The notes under the pieces were generated by a model that did not search any database, was not told the DNA's origin, and saw only the letters and a list, made by a program, of their open reading frames with translations. Source: Deltaproteobacteria bacterium SM23_61 (GTDB taxonomy: Bacteria; Desulfobacterota; SM23-61). From it: a stretch of DNA of 52,408 nt. Every line of letters starts with the position of its first letter. The stretch's first letter is position 1. Location: positions 1 to 52,408 of the forward strand of contig LJUR01000033.1 of assembly GCA_001304105.1 (NCBI GenBank), read 5' to 3'. Positions 35,057 to 44,141 of this stretch are shown here, piece after piece. The position numbers and the translations under genes are program-made.

Positions 35057-35589
35057 ATGAAGATTGTATGCCTTCTAGGAAGCCCGCGGGCCAAAGGGAA
35101 CAGCTCCACCCTGGCCCAGTATTTCTGCAGCGCCGCCAGCTGAATTTTCAAGGGTGCCAGGCCTGCATGGCCTGCAAGACCAAGCTGGACAAATGCATCC
35201 TGAAGGACGAACTGGAGCCGGTCCTGGACAGCATCCGGAACGCGGATGTTTTGGTCATGAGCACTCCGGTGTATTTCGCCGATCTTACGTCGCAGCTCAA
35301 GGCTTTTGTGGACCGGACATACTCCTATCTGGTCCCTAATTTTCACAACAAGCCGAACCCGAGCCGCTTGTCACCCGGGAAGAAGCTGGTTTTCATTCAA
35401 ACCCAGGGACAGCCCGATGAGAAAAAGTATGCCGATGTCTTCCCCCGAAACGAGGCTTTCTTCAAGTGGTACGGGTTCAAAGAAAACTATCTGATCCGGG
35501 CCTGCGGGGTCCGCAATCCGGAAGACATCCTGGGCAAAAATGAGGTCCTGAACCAGGCGGAAGAAGTGGCCAAGAAAATCGTGGGATAG
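35057..35589 (+). pseudogene. Frameshifted iron-sulfur flavoprotein (NADPH-dependent FMN reductase family)
   Basis: ATG 35057 has an excellent ribosome site (AAAAGGAGAGAGAGG) and opens MKIVCLLGSPRAKGNSSTLA, the normal FMN-binding start of this family. That frame stops at TGA 35141-35143. In the next frame the protein resumes as QLNFQGCQACMACK with the cysteine motif and runs to the natural end at 35589, including STPVYFADLTSQLKAFVDR. Compared with relatives about 11-12 residues are missing at the junction, so a deletion of roughly 35 bases that is not a multiple of three explains both changes. The FMN and Fe-S halves are separated and the gene is probably dead. A sequencing error cannot be excluded but would not easily remove so much. 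Confidence 0.72.
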
Positions 35590-35751
35590 AAGCCGCTACT
35601 CGATACTCGTTGCTGGTTACGGGTTGCTCGTTTTCGTCATTCGATGACGATGGTTCATGGGGGAAAACTTACCCGGGCATCTGTCACCAAACGAACCTGG
35701 AGAAGCCAATGCGGTAATCAAGGAGGGGGTTTTTGAGGATTTTGGTTCTCC

Positions 35752-36954
35752 TCATCGGAAGGGTTCACTAGCCCCCAGGCACTTTTCCATCCGGTTCATC
35801 CCTTCCACGATCTCTTCCAGGGAGCAGGCGTAGGTGATGCGGACGAATCCTTCCTGGAGAAAGCCCACCCCGGGCACCAGGCCGATTTCCGCCTCTTCCA
35901 CCATGGCCGAGCAGAAATCCATGGATCCGCGGATTTCCTTGCCTCCGATCTTTTTTCCGAACCAGGAAGAAACATCGGGGTACACGTAGAAGGCCCCCTG
36001 GGGGACGTTGACCCGCAGCCCCTTCATTCCCTTGACCCGCTGCACCATGGTTTTTCTTCGCCGGTCGAATTCCTGCCGCATCTTTTCCACCGTATCCTGG
36101 GGGCCCCGGAGGGCCGCCACTCCGGCATGCATGCTGGGGGTGTTGGCCCCGCTGGTGAAGTGGCCCTGGATGTCCGACATGGCCTGGATGATTTCCCTGG
36201 GCCCGGCGGCGTATCCCAGCCGCCAGCCGGTCATGGAATAGGCCTTGGAAAAGCCGTTGACGGTGATGGTCTGCCGGTACACCTCCGGCGAGAAGCTGCC
36301 GAAAGAAACGTGCTTGTGACCGTCGTAGATCAGGCGACTGTAGATTTCGTCGGAGAGGACATAAAAGCGGTGCCGCACGGCCAATTCGGCGATTCCCCGG
36401 AGATCTTCTTCCTTCATGACCCCGCCCGTTGGGTTGTCGGGGTTACACAGGATCATCAGCTTCGTCCGGGGAGTGATCTTTTCCTTCACCCGTTCCGGGC
36501 GGAGCCGGAAATCATCCTCCATCCTGCGTTCGATGAGCACCGGCACCCCGTCGGCCAGCTTCACCTGCTCCGGGTAGCTCACCCAGCAGGGAACCGGGAT
36601 GATCACCTCATCTCCCGGGTTTAGCAGGGCGATCATGGCTTCGATCAGCACCTGCTTGGCTCCATTGGACATCAGGATCTGCTCGGGCCGGTAGGCCAGG
36701 GAATAGTACTCCTTGAGGTGATCACAGACCGCCTCCTTCAGCTCCGGAATCCCGGCGACGGGAGAATACTTGGTGTATCCCTTAATGATGGCCTCCTGTC
36801 CTGCCCTGGAGATATGTTCGGGAGTGGGGAAGTCCGGCTCCCCGCTGCTGAAGGCCAGGACATCTTTCCCCTGGCGTTTCAGGTCCCGGATCCTTTGGGT
36901 CATGGCCTGCGTTCCCGATGGCTCCATCGCCCGCGCACGTTTGGATAAACCCAT
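35752..36954 (-). CDS. Pyridoxal-phosphate aminotransferase, class I/II (aspartate type)
   Basis: 400-residue fold-type I aminotransferase. The N-terminus has AFSSGEPDFPTPEHI and KYSPVAGIPELK, typical of bacterial 1-beta/1-gamma aspartate aminotransferases. The PLP lysine is Lys237 in NGFSKAYSMTGWRLGY. NPDNPTGG (171-178) holds the conserved Asn, and the C-terminal arginine is in FVRITYA. Natural substrates may include aspartate, alanine or glyoxylate. It is upstream-separated from the glc genes by 524 bases, so co-transcription is uncertain. Confidence 0.88.
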   Translation of the reverse strand: MGLSKRARAMEPSGTQAMTQRIRDLKRQGKDVLAFSSGEPDFPTPEHISRAGQEAIIKGYTKYSPVAGIPELKEAVCDHLKEYYSLAYRPEQILMSNGAKQVLIEAMIALLNPGDEVIIPVPCWVSYPEQVKLADGVPVLIERRMEDDFRLRPERVKEKITPRTKLMILCNPDNPTGGVMKEEDLRGIAELAVRHRFYVLSDEIYSRLIYDGHKHVSFGSFSPEVYRQTITVNGFSKAYSMTGWRLGYAAGPREIIQAMSDIQGHFTSGANTPSMHAGVAALRGPQDTVEKMRQEFDRRRKTMVQRVKGMKGLRVNVPQGAFYVYPDVSSWFGKKIGGKEIRGSMDFCSAMVEEAEIGLVPGVGFLQEGFVRITYACSLEEIVEGMNRMEKCLGASEPFR

Positions 36955-37066
36955 TCTTCTCTACCTCCAAAATTATTCTAGCCCATAACCACAGGGGAAA
37001 ACATTCACGGCGTTAAAAATATGCCTGCCTGGAGCATAGCGAGTCCCGAAATCCCCCCTCCCCCTG

Positions 37067-37372
37067 AAGCTGTGAAAAAATTCAGGCAGCGGGAATTTGG
37101 GGGGCCTGGGGATGCCCGGGGAAGGGGAAATTTCCTTCCGCCAAAACAGGCGTTTATTTCTCCGTGGCCCGCCCGGTATCGAACCCACCGAAGCCCAAGG
37201 ATCCTCTGTTTCGATTTATAAGAGTTTCCGCAAGTTGCCGACGTCGCTCTGCGGAAGACCGGGCAGTGCTTCACGGCCATGTATCTCCCGCCGGGTTTTG
37301 ACGGAAGGAAATTTCCCCTTCCCCGGGCAACATAAGAGGCCTTTGCCCCCCGGTTCAATTTTTTCACAGCTT
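37067..37372. mobile_element. MITE-like element with long terminal inverted repeats
   Basis: About 80 bases at each end are imperfect inverted repeats. The outer 16 bases (AAGCTGTGAAAAAATT) are identical, the middle diverges, and the inner 34 bases (left 37113-37146, right 37295-37328) differ at one position. The ~150-base centre carries a further TTCCGCA/TGCGGAA hairpin (37226-37256). No transposase is encoded. It fills the gap between glcF and the aminotransferase; the rest of that 524-base gap shows nothing else. A structured RNA is the alternative reading. Confidence 0.6.
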
Positions 37373-37478
37373 CCCTTTTAGAAAAGGGGGGGGCGAGGAT
37401 TTTCTCTATTTGCTTCCCATTATAATCGAAAAAGTAGGTTTTCGCGGGGTGAGCTTTGTCCCGGAAATCGGGGAAGGC

Positions 37479-38744
37479 TCAAATCATCTCGCGCATGAGC
37501 TCGCTGAGGTGAACGACCCGGGTACCCAGGCCGGCACGGCGGGCGCCGTAGCTCAATTGGATGAGGCACCCCGGGCACTCGGTGGCCAGAATATCCGCTC
37601 CCGTTTTTTTGAGCATCTCCATTTTGCGGTCAAGGACTTTCATGGACTGCTCGTAATGCATGATGTTGTAACTGCCGGCCGCCCCGCAGCATCGGTCGGC
37701 TTCGGGAAGCTCAACATAGGAAACTCCGGGGATCCCTTTGAGCAGGTTCCGGGGTTCTTTGGTGATGCCCTGATAGCGGCTCATGTGGCAGGGATCATGG
37801 TAGGTGACTTTTCCGGAAAAAGGATGGCCAGGGGCCGCCCCGGGCAGGCGGCCTTGCATAAATTCACTGAACTCCTGCACCTTCTTAACCAGTTTCTGCG
37901 CCCGCTCCCGCAAAGCCGGATCATCGACAAAGAGTTCGGGGTATTCCTTCAGAAAGGCGGAGCAGCTTCCGCAATCGGTCACCACCACATCCGCATCGAT
38001 CTTCTCCAGGATTTCCAAATTTTTCAGGGCCATCTTCCGCGCCGCCTCCAGGTCGCCGTAACCGTGAGCCGGCAGACCGCAGCAACCATTGTCCGCCACA
38101 TGGACCGAAGCCCCCACCCGAACCAGCACTTCCAGCGTCGCCTCGCTCACCTGGGGCAGGACAAAATTGAACCCGCAGCCCACGAAGTAGGCCAACCGCA
38201 GCTTTGAGTGCGGCGGTTCCAAATTCAGCCGGGAGGCCCGTTCCCGGAAAAAGGAGGTGGGGAGGTTTTCCAAAATCCCTTCGACCTTGTCCAGGTCCTT
38301 TCCGAACCAGCTCAAAATTCCCATCGCCCTGGCGAGCCGGGTTGCTCCGGAATTTTTTCCCACGGCTGCCAGTCGTACGTAGGGAGCCAGTTTGGCGTGA
38401 TCGGGGAGCAGGCGGTGGAAAAGGAAACGCATGAGCCTGGGCTGGCCCACCCGTTTGATGTACTCCGCCCGCCCGGCGATCACATTCCGGTCCGTCCGCA
38501 CCCCCGGGAAGCAGTTGGCCACGCAGGCTTTGCAAAGGAGGCATTCGAAGAGAGGGTCCTTAAAGTCTTCCCCCATCTCCAGGGCTCCCTCCAGCAGTTT
38601 GCGCACATGCACGTTGTGCCCGCGGGCCACATTGCGCTCGTCTCCCGTAAGATCGAATATGGGGCAGTGGGCCTGGCAAAAACCGCACCGGTTACATTTC
38701 GAAACCTCATCGTAAATGGCTTTTAATGCCTCATCCATGTCCAT
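37479..38744 (-). CDS. glcF: Glycolate/2-hydroxyacid oxidase iron-sulfur subunit
   Basis: 421-residue Fe-S protein that passes electrons from the flavin subunits GlcD/GlcE. The N-terminal half has two [4Fe-4S] motifs: CNRCGFCQAHC (Cys17-27) and CLLCKACVANC. The C-terminal half has two CCG domains, seen as VGCGFNF...CCGLPAHG and YHDPCHMSRY...CCGAAGSYN. This is the GlcF/LutA-HdrD-like architecture. It is the last gene of the D-E-F series on the minus strand. The hydroxyacid could be glycolate, lactate or another; the symbol reflects gene order. Confidence 0.85.
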   Translation of the reverse strand: MDMDEALKAIYDEVSKCNRCGFCQAHCPIFDLTGDERNVARGHNVHVRKLLEGALEMGEDFKDPLFECLLCKACVANCFPGVRTDRNVIAGRAEYIKRVGQPRLMRFLFHRLLPDHAKLAPYVRLAAVGKNSGATRLARAMGILSWFGKDLDKVEGILENLPTSFFRERASRLNLEPPHSKLRLAYFVGCGFNFVLPQVSEATLEVLVRVGASVHVADNGCCGLPAHGYGDLEAARKMALKNLEILEKIDADVVVTDCGSCSAFLKEYPELFVDDPALRERAQKLVKKVQEFSEFMQGRLPGAAPGHPFSGKVTYHDPCHMSRYQGITKEPRNLLKGIPGVSYVELPEADRCCGAAGSYNIMHYEQSMKVLDRKMEMLKKTGADILATECPGCLIQLSYGARRAGLGTRVVHLSELMREMI

Positions 38745-38816
38745 CCTCAGTCCGCAGCTCTTTAAAAACCTTATACCAGATACCTGATTCCTGGCTCCTG
38801 ACTCCTGAAACTTTTT

Positions 38817-40118
38817 TTACAGAATCGGGGGAAAAACCCCGGTGGGGTCAATCCTCTCCTTCAGAGGCTGAAAAGCCAGCTGATGTAAGGAGGTTTCAAC
38901 TCTGGCGCCCCAGCTCTGTAGAAGGTTGCGATGGGCCAGGATTGGGGCTACGTACCCCTGCCCTGCCGGGACCAGATTTAGGAGATCCTTCACCAGATTT
39001 AGGGCCGTTTTCTCATGGACTGCCTCGGCGTACAGCCACATAACTCCATTGGCGCCATCGAGGGTCGTTTTCCCCAGGAGTCCATGATCATGAATCAGTC
39101 TCCGCAGGGCCACGAAAGTCCGGGGCCCCTGAACGACGGGCACGGAAATTTTTAGGAACAAAGGATCTCTCCACCCGCTCACGGGGGTCACCGCGGACCG
39201 AATTCCATCCAGCATCATATCCCTCCCGGTCCTTGCACCCCCCAACCCGCCGAACTCTCCGGCCAGCTTCAGAAGGTCTCTCTTCTGCCTCTCCACGGCC
39301 AGCGCGTGCCCTTCAAAGCCGATCATCACCCGGAAGCGGATCCCGGCTGAATCGGAAACGCCCGGGCCCCCGGCGAGATCCGTCACGACGACCGCGGAGG
39401 GGAGCAGAACCGACGAGCGCAGGGCGGCCAGGAATTTTTCCAGTTCCTCCAGGGTTCCGAAGACCAGGTCACAGAGCGAAGAAGCGTCCGGCCAGGGGTA
39501 TACGCGAATCGTCACGGAGGTAACCAGACAGAGGCTCCCCGCAGACCCGATGAGGAATTTGGTGAGGTCATATCCGGAAACATTTTTAACCGTCTTTCCT
39601 CCAAAGGCAATCTCTCGCCCCCGGGAATCGACCCCCCGCACCCCCAGGACGAGATCCCGGAGCGCTCCATAACGGAGCCTCATGGGGCCGGAGGAGTTGG
39701 CCGCATACGCCCCGCCGATGGTCGCCCGGCTGGACCAGGGCGGATCCAGGGGGAGAAAAAATCTTTTCTCCTGGCCGGCCAGAAACCCGTTGATCTGATC
39801 CAGGGTCATGCCCGCGGAAACTTCCAGGTTGAGGTTCAGCGGATCGAAGTTCACCACCTTGTCCATTCCGGTGGTGTCCAGGGCCAGATCAACGCGCTGC
39901 GGCAGCATGCCCGTGCTCAGGCTGGTTCCTCCCCCGCAGGGGAAAACCGTCCGTCTGCCCTGGAAGGCCCGGGTCAGAATTTCCCGGGCTTCTCTCTCCC
40001 CGGCAGGTTTCTCCACCTGCTGAACCTCAACGCCCAAGGATTGCAGCCCCCAGACCCCCGGGGAAGCGTTTCCCGACTCATCCGGCAGGCTCGAGGGCAA
40101 ATCCGTATCGGGAGTCAA
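38817..40118 (-). CDS. glcE: FAD-linked oxidase subunit of the glycolate oxidase complex
   Basis: 433-residue FAD-binding protein of the PCMH (vanillyl-alcohol oxidase) type, matching GlcE. The FAD-binding region is TVFPCGGGTSLSTGM and then LGVRGVDSRGREIAFGGKTVKNVSGYDL-like blocks. The N-terminal half binds FAD; the C-terminal half is divergent, as usual for GlcE. It lies 45 bases after glcD and 72 bases before glcF, so the three form one operon. Repeat-like CTCCTG words lie in the short glcE-glcF gap. Confidence 0.8.
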   Translation of the reverse strand: MTPDTDLPSSLPDESGNASPGVWGLQSLGVEVQQVEKPAGEREAREILTRAFQGRRTVFPCGGGTSLSTGMLPQRVDLALDTTGMDKVVNFDPLNLNLEVSAGMTLDQINGFLAGQEKRFFLPLDPPWSSRATIGGAYAANSSGPMRLRYGALRDLVLGVRGVDSRGREIAFGGKTVKNVSGYDLTKFLIGSAGSLCLVTSVTIRVYPWPDASSLCDLVFGTLEELEKFLAALRSSVLLPSAVVVTDLAGGPGVSDSAGIRFRVMIGFEGHALAVERQKRDLLKLAGEFGGLGGARTGRDMMLDGIRSAVTPVSGWRDPLFLKISVPVVQGPRTFVALRRLIHDHGLLGKTTLDGANGVMWLYAEAVHEKTALNLVKDLLNLVPAGQGYVAPILAHRNLLQSWGARVETSLHQLAFQPLKERIDPTGVFPPIL

Positions 40119-40163
40119 TCTTCTCTCTCCTTTCTCCCCACGCGGGTTCCGTTCTTTCCCCCA

Positions 40164-41543
40164 TCAGGCCTGGGGGATCACCTTTCCCGGATTACAGACA
40201 CCCTTGGGGTCGATCGCCGCCTTGAGGCTTCGCATCATCTCCAGGTCTGCACCCCGGAATACCAGGGGCATGCCCTTCAGTTTTTCCGTACCGATCCCAT
40301 GCTCCCCGCTGATCGTCCCGTCCAGGTCGGCGCAAATCTTAAGAATCTCCATCCCGGCCTGGTGCACTCTCTCCATCTCTTCCGCATTCCGGTCATCGAA
40401 AAGGATGAGGGGATGGAGGTTCCCATCTCCGGCATGAAACACGTTACCGATGGGGAGCTTGTACTTCTGGGCCACCTGCTTTACGGCCGACAAGGCCTCG
40501 GGAAGCCTGGTGCGGGGAACGGTCCCGTCGCAAACCAGGTAAGATGGGCGCAGGCGGGCCACAGCCCCGAAAGCGCCCCGGCGTCCGGCCCACAGCTCGG
40601 CCCGTTCCCCCGCGTCCTTCGCCCGCCGCGTGCTGATCACCCCGTTTCTCCGGCAGATCTCCAGGATCTTCTCGGCCTGTTCGTCCATTCCATCGGACAG
40701 CCCGTCCAGTTCGATGATGAGCACCGCTTCCGCATCGGTGGGGTAACCGGCATGGACGGATTCTTCCACGGCGCGGATCACCAGGTTGTCCATGATCTCC
40801 AGCGTGGCCGGAAGGATTCCTTCTCCGATAATATCGGAAACCGTCTTCCCGGCATCTTCCAGGGACGAAAAGATGGCCAGCAGGGTCAACACCCGCTCCG
40901 GCGAGCGGAGGATCCGAACCATAATCTTGGTGGCAATGCCCAGGGTCCCCTCGGACCCGACCAGGAGTCCGAGAAGATCCGGTCCCGGGGCGTCGAGCGA
41001 TTTGCCCCCCACCCAGCCCATCTCGCCGTTGGGCCAGACGAATTCGGCTCCCAGGATATGGTTGCTTGTGACTCCATACTTGAGGCAGTGGGGGCCGCCG
41101 GCGTTTTCGCCGAAGTTTCCCCCCAGCGTCGAAACCTTCTGGCTGGCCGGATCGGGCGCATAATAGTATCCCAAGGGCGCCAGGGTGTTTTGCAGGGTCA
41201 GGTTATAAACCCCCGGTTCAATGATCGCTCTTTCGTTCAGGACGTCGATCTCCAGAATCCTGTTCATCCGGGAAAGCTCGATCACCACCCCTCGGTTCAG
41301 GGGGATGGTGCCCCCGCTAAGGTTCGTTCCCGACCCCCTGGCCACATAACTGATTCCTTCCCGGTGGAGGAATTTGACCACCTGGGCTACTTCCTCGGCC
41401 GTTCGGGTGAAGACCACAAAGCCGGGGATTTCCTTATTCAATCCGGCATCATATTCAAAGACCGCCAGATCCACATCCTTCCAGAGGACATTGGGGGCGC
41501 CCACGATTTCCTGGAGCCTCTTCAGGGTTCGATTTTTCTCCAT
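40164..41543 (-). CDS. glcD: Glycolate/lactate oxidase FAD subunit
   Basis: 459-residue FAD-linked oxidase, the catalytic subunit of glycolate or D-lactate oxidation. The PCMH FAD domain includes VARGSGTNLSGGTIP and TLGGNFGENAGGPHCLKYG. The C-terminal cap has VFHAGDGNLHPLILFD and GEHGIGTEKL. I start at ATG 41543 (MEKNRTLKRLQE), with GAGG 8 bases upstream; the extra 48 codons of the open frame upstream are repeat DNA. First gene of the glcDEF operon. Confidence 0.88.
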   Translation of the reverse strand: MEKNRTLKRLQEIVGAPNVLWKDVDLAVFEYDAGLNKEIPGFVVFTRTAEEVAQVVKFLHREGISYVARGSGTNLSGGTIPLNRGVVIELSRMNRILEIDVLNERAIIEPGVYNLTLQNTLAPLGYYYAPDPASQKVSTLGGNFGENAGGPHCLKYGVTSNHILGAEFVWPNGEMGWVGGKSLDAPGPDLLGLLVGSEGTLGIATKIMVRILRSPERVLTLLAIFSSLEDAGKTVSDIIGEGILPATLEIMDNLVIRAVEESVHAGYPTDAEAVLIIELDGLSDGMDEQAEKILEICRRNGVISTRRAKDAGERAELWAGRRGAFGAVARLRPSYLVCDGTVPRTRLPEALSAVKQVAQKYKLPIGNVFHAGDGNLHPLILFDDRNAEEMERVHQAGMEILKICADLDGTISGEHGIGTEKLKGMPLVFRGADLEMMRSLKAAIDPKGVCNPGKVIPQA

Positions 41544-41562
41544 GAGAATAGCCTCATTCAAA

Positions 41563-41900
41563 TAAAAAATCTTAACCGCAGAGGTCGCGGAGCACGCAGA
41601 GGCAGAAATGGCCAAATGATCAGGGTCAGGATGCAAGGGGGAAAGCGGCCCTTTTTCCAACCCTTCTCGCGAGGACAATACGGCCAAGGGGCATTAAAGG
41701 AACGATCTCTGCGCTCTTTGCTTCCTCTTCGTTCATCCTCTTGTGTTCAATCCCCGAGGATTGAAAGGCAAAGAGGAGTCCATATCCATAAAATGAATTT
41801 CCTTTTTTTTTCTTACCCAGAAAAAGCTCTGCGGTCTCTGCGTACTCTGCGGTTGATTTTTTTTCAGCCCCGAGGGCGCAGAGACTTTTATAATTTCCTA
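41563..41900. repeat. Copy 1 of a ~0.35-kb intergenic repeat unit
   Basis: Starts AAAAAATCTTAACCGCAGAGG and ends CGCAGAGACTTTTATAATTT. Inside are GCAGAG-type words in both orientations and a perfect TTCAATCC/GGATTGAA hairpin (41757-41777 region). A diverged second copy lies at 42066-42443 in the same order. It borders glcD and overlaps its upstream open frame. Confidence 0.7.
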
Positions 41901-41911
41901 AGCAAAAATAA

Positions 41912-41941
41912 AACCCTGCCTTCTATCTGCAAGGCGGGGTT
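41912..41941. terminator. Hairpin between the two repeat copies
   Basis: AACCCTGCCTT and AAGGCGGGGTT pair (one G-T) around 8 bases. With A-rich DNA to the left it would work best on the minus strand as a terminator; on the plus strand no T-run follows. A second hairpin, CTCCTC/GAGGAG, lies at 41961-41982. Confidence 0.45.
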
Positions 41942-42065
41942 GGGGAATTTCTTTCATCAGCTCCTCCGAGATTGATGAGGAGAAGGCCAAAATGATATGG
42001 AAAATAACACCCGGAGGGGTAAAAAACAAGGATTTTTTGAAAGCCGGCCGAGGGGCTGCTATAAT

Positions 42066-42443
42066 AAAAAAAATTAACCACAGAGGTCACAGAGCACGCA
42101 GAGATAATAATGGATAAAAGCTCAAGGCCCGGGGCATGGGGAAGAAGGACAAAACTCCTAAAGGGCTCTCAGAAAAGGATCTCTGCGTTCTCTGTTTCCT
42201 CTTCGGTCATCCTCCTGTCTTCATCCGCTGAGGATCCAGAGAAGACAGCGTTTTGATTCCCCAAAAGGAGAAAAGAACCACCCAGCGCAGAGATCCGGGA
42301 GGACGCTGAGGGAATCAAATATACATAAAATGATTCGCGTTTTTAGTCCTTAGGAAGAAACTGCTCTGCGGTCTCCGCGTGCTCTGTAGTTGATATCTTT
42401 TTCTTCATCTCCGAGGGGGGCACAGAGACTTTTACAATTTCCT
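42066..42443. repeat. Copy 2 of the ~0.35-kb intergenic repeat unit
   Basis: Parallels copy 1 from AAAAAATTAACCACAGAGG to CACAGAGACTTTTACAATTT. Shared landmarks in order are GGATCTCTGCG, TTCCTCTTCG, ATAAAATGA, CTCTGCGGTCTC and CCGAGGG. About 40 bases longer than copy 1 through small insertions. The ends are inverted GCAGAG-rich arms. Confidence 0.7.
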
Positions 42444-42476
42444 ATGCAATGCAAAAAACTGCCACGAGGAGGGAGA

Positions 42477-43022
42477 ATGAACCTTGGTCTTAGGGCCCTG
42501 GGGATAGTCTTTTTCTCAATTCTTTTTTCGGCTTCCATGGGGTCCAGCCAGGAGTCGGGAACGGCGAAGCCGCTGAAGGTGACGAGTCCGGCCTACGAAA
42601 ATAATAAAACCATTCCCTCCAAATACGGGTGCGATGGAGTCAACGTGAACCCGGCGATCCGAATCGAGAATGTTCCCCCCGGAGCAAAATCCCTGGCCCT
42701 GCTTTTTGATGATAAAGATGCCCCCCGCAAAACATACGTCCACTGGATTGTTTGGAACATCGATCCAGCGGTGAAAGAGATCCAGGAGGATTCGGTTCCC
42801 GCAGGCGCGGTTCAGGGCCTGAACGACTTCAAGAAGAACACCTATGGAGGCCCCTGCCCCCCAACCCGCCCGCACAGGTACGCATTGCTGGTCTATGCCC
42901 TGGACGCGCGCTTGAATCTGGACCCCAAATCAGGGAAGGTTGAACTGGAAAAGGCCATGGAAAGGCACATTATTTCCAAGGGACAGTTGATGGGGGTTTA
43001 CAGGCGGGAAAAGAAAAAATAA
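42477..43022 (+). CDS. Exported YbhB/YbcL (PEBP-like) family protein
   Basis: 181-residue phosphatidylethanolamine-binding-protein relative. Residues 1-25 are a signal peptide (LGIVFFSILFSASMG), so it works outside the cytoplasm. The family core shows YGCDGVNVNPAI, DDKDAPRKTYVHWIVWNI (PEBP motif) and GGPCPPTRPHRYALLVYALD. Function of bacterial members is poorly known. ATG 42477 has ACGAGGAGGG upstream. The gene stands alone between repeat-rich gaps. Confidence 0.87.
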   Translation: MNLGLRALGIVFFSILFSASMGSSQESGTAKPLKVTSPAYENNKTIPSKYGCDGVNVNPAIRIENVPPGAKSLALLFDDKDAPRKTYVHWIVWNIDPAVKEIQEDSVPAGAVQGLNDFKKNTYGGPCPPTRPHRYALLVYALDARLNLDPKSGKVELEKAMERHIISKGQLMGVYRREKKK

Positions 43023-43040
43023 CCAAATCGGAACAAGACA

Positions 43041-43120
43041 AAGGCTTTTCTCTCGCCCGCTTCGCCCTGAACCATATTAGGTTCATGGGCTTCGCTCGAG
43101 CCCACAGAGAACTCAGAGAA
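43041..43120 (+). repeat. 80-base repeat, inverted copy at 47.6 kb
   Basis: Near-identical in reverse complement to 47575-47656. The core 43069-43102 (34 bases, GAACCATATTAGGTTCATGG then GCTTCGCTCGAGCC) matches exactly. It contains the near-palindrome GAACC...GGTTC and a GGGCT/AGCCC hairpin, and ends in CAGAG words like the other repeats. Confidence 0.75.
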
Positions 43121-43189
43121 GGAAAAACTATTTCGGCGGGTATTTATTAAAGGTCTCATAATAATGATCACATCGCCATCTCAAAACCC

Positions 43190-43260
43190 CGTCATTCCCC
43201 GGCTTGACCGGGGAATCCAGAGAGGCACTGGATGCCCGCTTAAGACCTGCGGGCATGACG
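43190..43260. repeat. Double-hairpin intergenic repeat (CGTCATTCCCC type)
   Basis: Runs from CGTCATTCCCC to GCATGACG with matching ends. It folds into CCCCGG-loop-CCGGGG followed by ATGCCCGC-loop-GCGGGCAT. This pattern of a GTCATTCC...GAATCC hairpin is a well-known dispersed bacterial repeat. The gap 43023-43370 also holds a GCAGAG-type repeat at 43326-43357. Confidence 0.65.
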
Positions 43261-43370
43261 CGGAAACAATAATGGAACTTTAGGGTGTTTCAAATCAATA
43301 ATGAAACCATTAATAAAAAGGTGTGATCTCTGCGTTCCCTGCGGCCTCTGCGAGAGAAAATTTTTTTTAT

Positions 43371-44141
43371 TCACTTTTTCTTCGGTTTTCTTCCCGGCCC
43401 CGGAGGGCCGGCGTAGGCCTGGACGATTTCCATGAAACGCCCGGCCTCTTCGCCTTCGATCTCCAGGTTCATATCCTTCCAGTGCCTTCTTCGAACCGCC
43501 ACCCGGCAGAATTCGCTTGCCTTCCCCCGAATCCGGTTGCCCGCATTCTCTTCTCCCATGGCCCACAGCTGACCCGATGGGAGGAAAAGCTCCAGGCGCA
43601 GGGGAGAGTCGGGCATGGGGATTCCATTCACCTGGTAGGCAAAAGACCGGGCCAGGTAGGCCAGGAGGGCCACGTGGCGAAGTCGGTCGGTATCCTCCGG
43701 CTCCACTCCCACCGCATCAAAGCAGTCAAGCCCGTGGGCCCAGGTCTCCATCAGGCGGGCGGTGGCGAAGGCCCGGGCCCCCATGGGGCGGGCAAACCAG
43801 GGGATTCTCTGCTTGGGGTCGCATTTGGCGAGTTCTTCCATCATGACCGCCCGGGCGCTCCGCCACCAGGGGAGGAGTTGGGAGCACTTCATGGCTCGCC
43901 CTTTTTCCACGCCGATCTCCGTGAATTTGAATAAAACCTTGGCGGCAATCTGCAGCGGCGTATGATCCCCCCGCATGAGCGCCGTGGCCACTTCGTCAAT
44001 GTGGGCGATGTGGGAGAGGGAATCCCTCACATTCCATCCCTCGGCCGGAGTGGGCAGGTGCCACTGGGCCTCCGTCAGGGTGGATAGAAACCGGTCCAGG
44101 GCCTCCTGTTCGGCTTTCAGGTCAGCGAGGATCTCTTTCAT
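43371..44141 (-). CDS. TIGR03084/DinB-like putative metal-binding protein
   Basis: 256-residue protein of the DinB/mycothiol-maleylpyruvate-isomerase-like group, closest by eye to TIGR03084. The N-terminal four-helix bundle has EGWNVRDSLSHIAHIDEVA, with metal-binding His, and later METWAHGLD. The C-terminal ~100 residues resemble an SCP2-like domain (the LELFLPSGQLWAMG region), ending in a basic tail. These proteins often sit near acyl-CoA or steroid catabolism genes, as here. Last gene of the minus-strand thiolase operon, but 204 bases separate it from the DUF35 gene. Confidence 0.7.
   Translation of the reverse strand: MKEILADLKAEQEALDRFLSTLTEAQWHLPTPAEGWNVRDSLSHIAHIDEVATALMRGDHTPLQIAAKVLFKFTEIGVEKGRAMKCSQLLPWWRSARAVMMEELAKCDPKQRIPWFARPMGARAFATARLMETWAHGLDCFDAVGVEPEDTDRLRHVALLAYLARSFAYQVNGIPMPDSPLRLELFLPSGQLWAMGEENAGNRIRGKASEFCRVAVRRRHWKDMNLEIEGEEAGRFMEIVQAYAGPPGPGRKPKKK

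Noticed and set aside
37160..37230. tRNA-like T-arm (GGGTTCGATACC on the minus strand)
   Set aside because: The T-stem does not pair beyond two bases and no acceptor, D or anticodon arm can be built.
40041..41975. 644-codon open frame antisense to glcD
   Set aside because: glcD and glcE motifs are on the opposite strand; the frame also runs through repeat DNA.
41563..42443. CRISPR array suggested by the many GCAGAG words
   Set aside because: Words are short, occur in both orientations and have no regular repeat-spacer period; no cas gene nearby.
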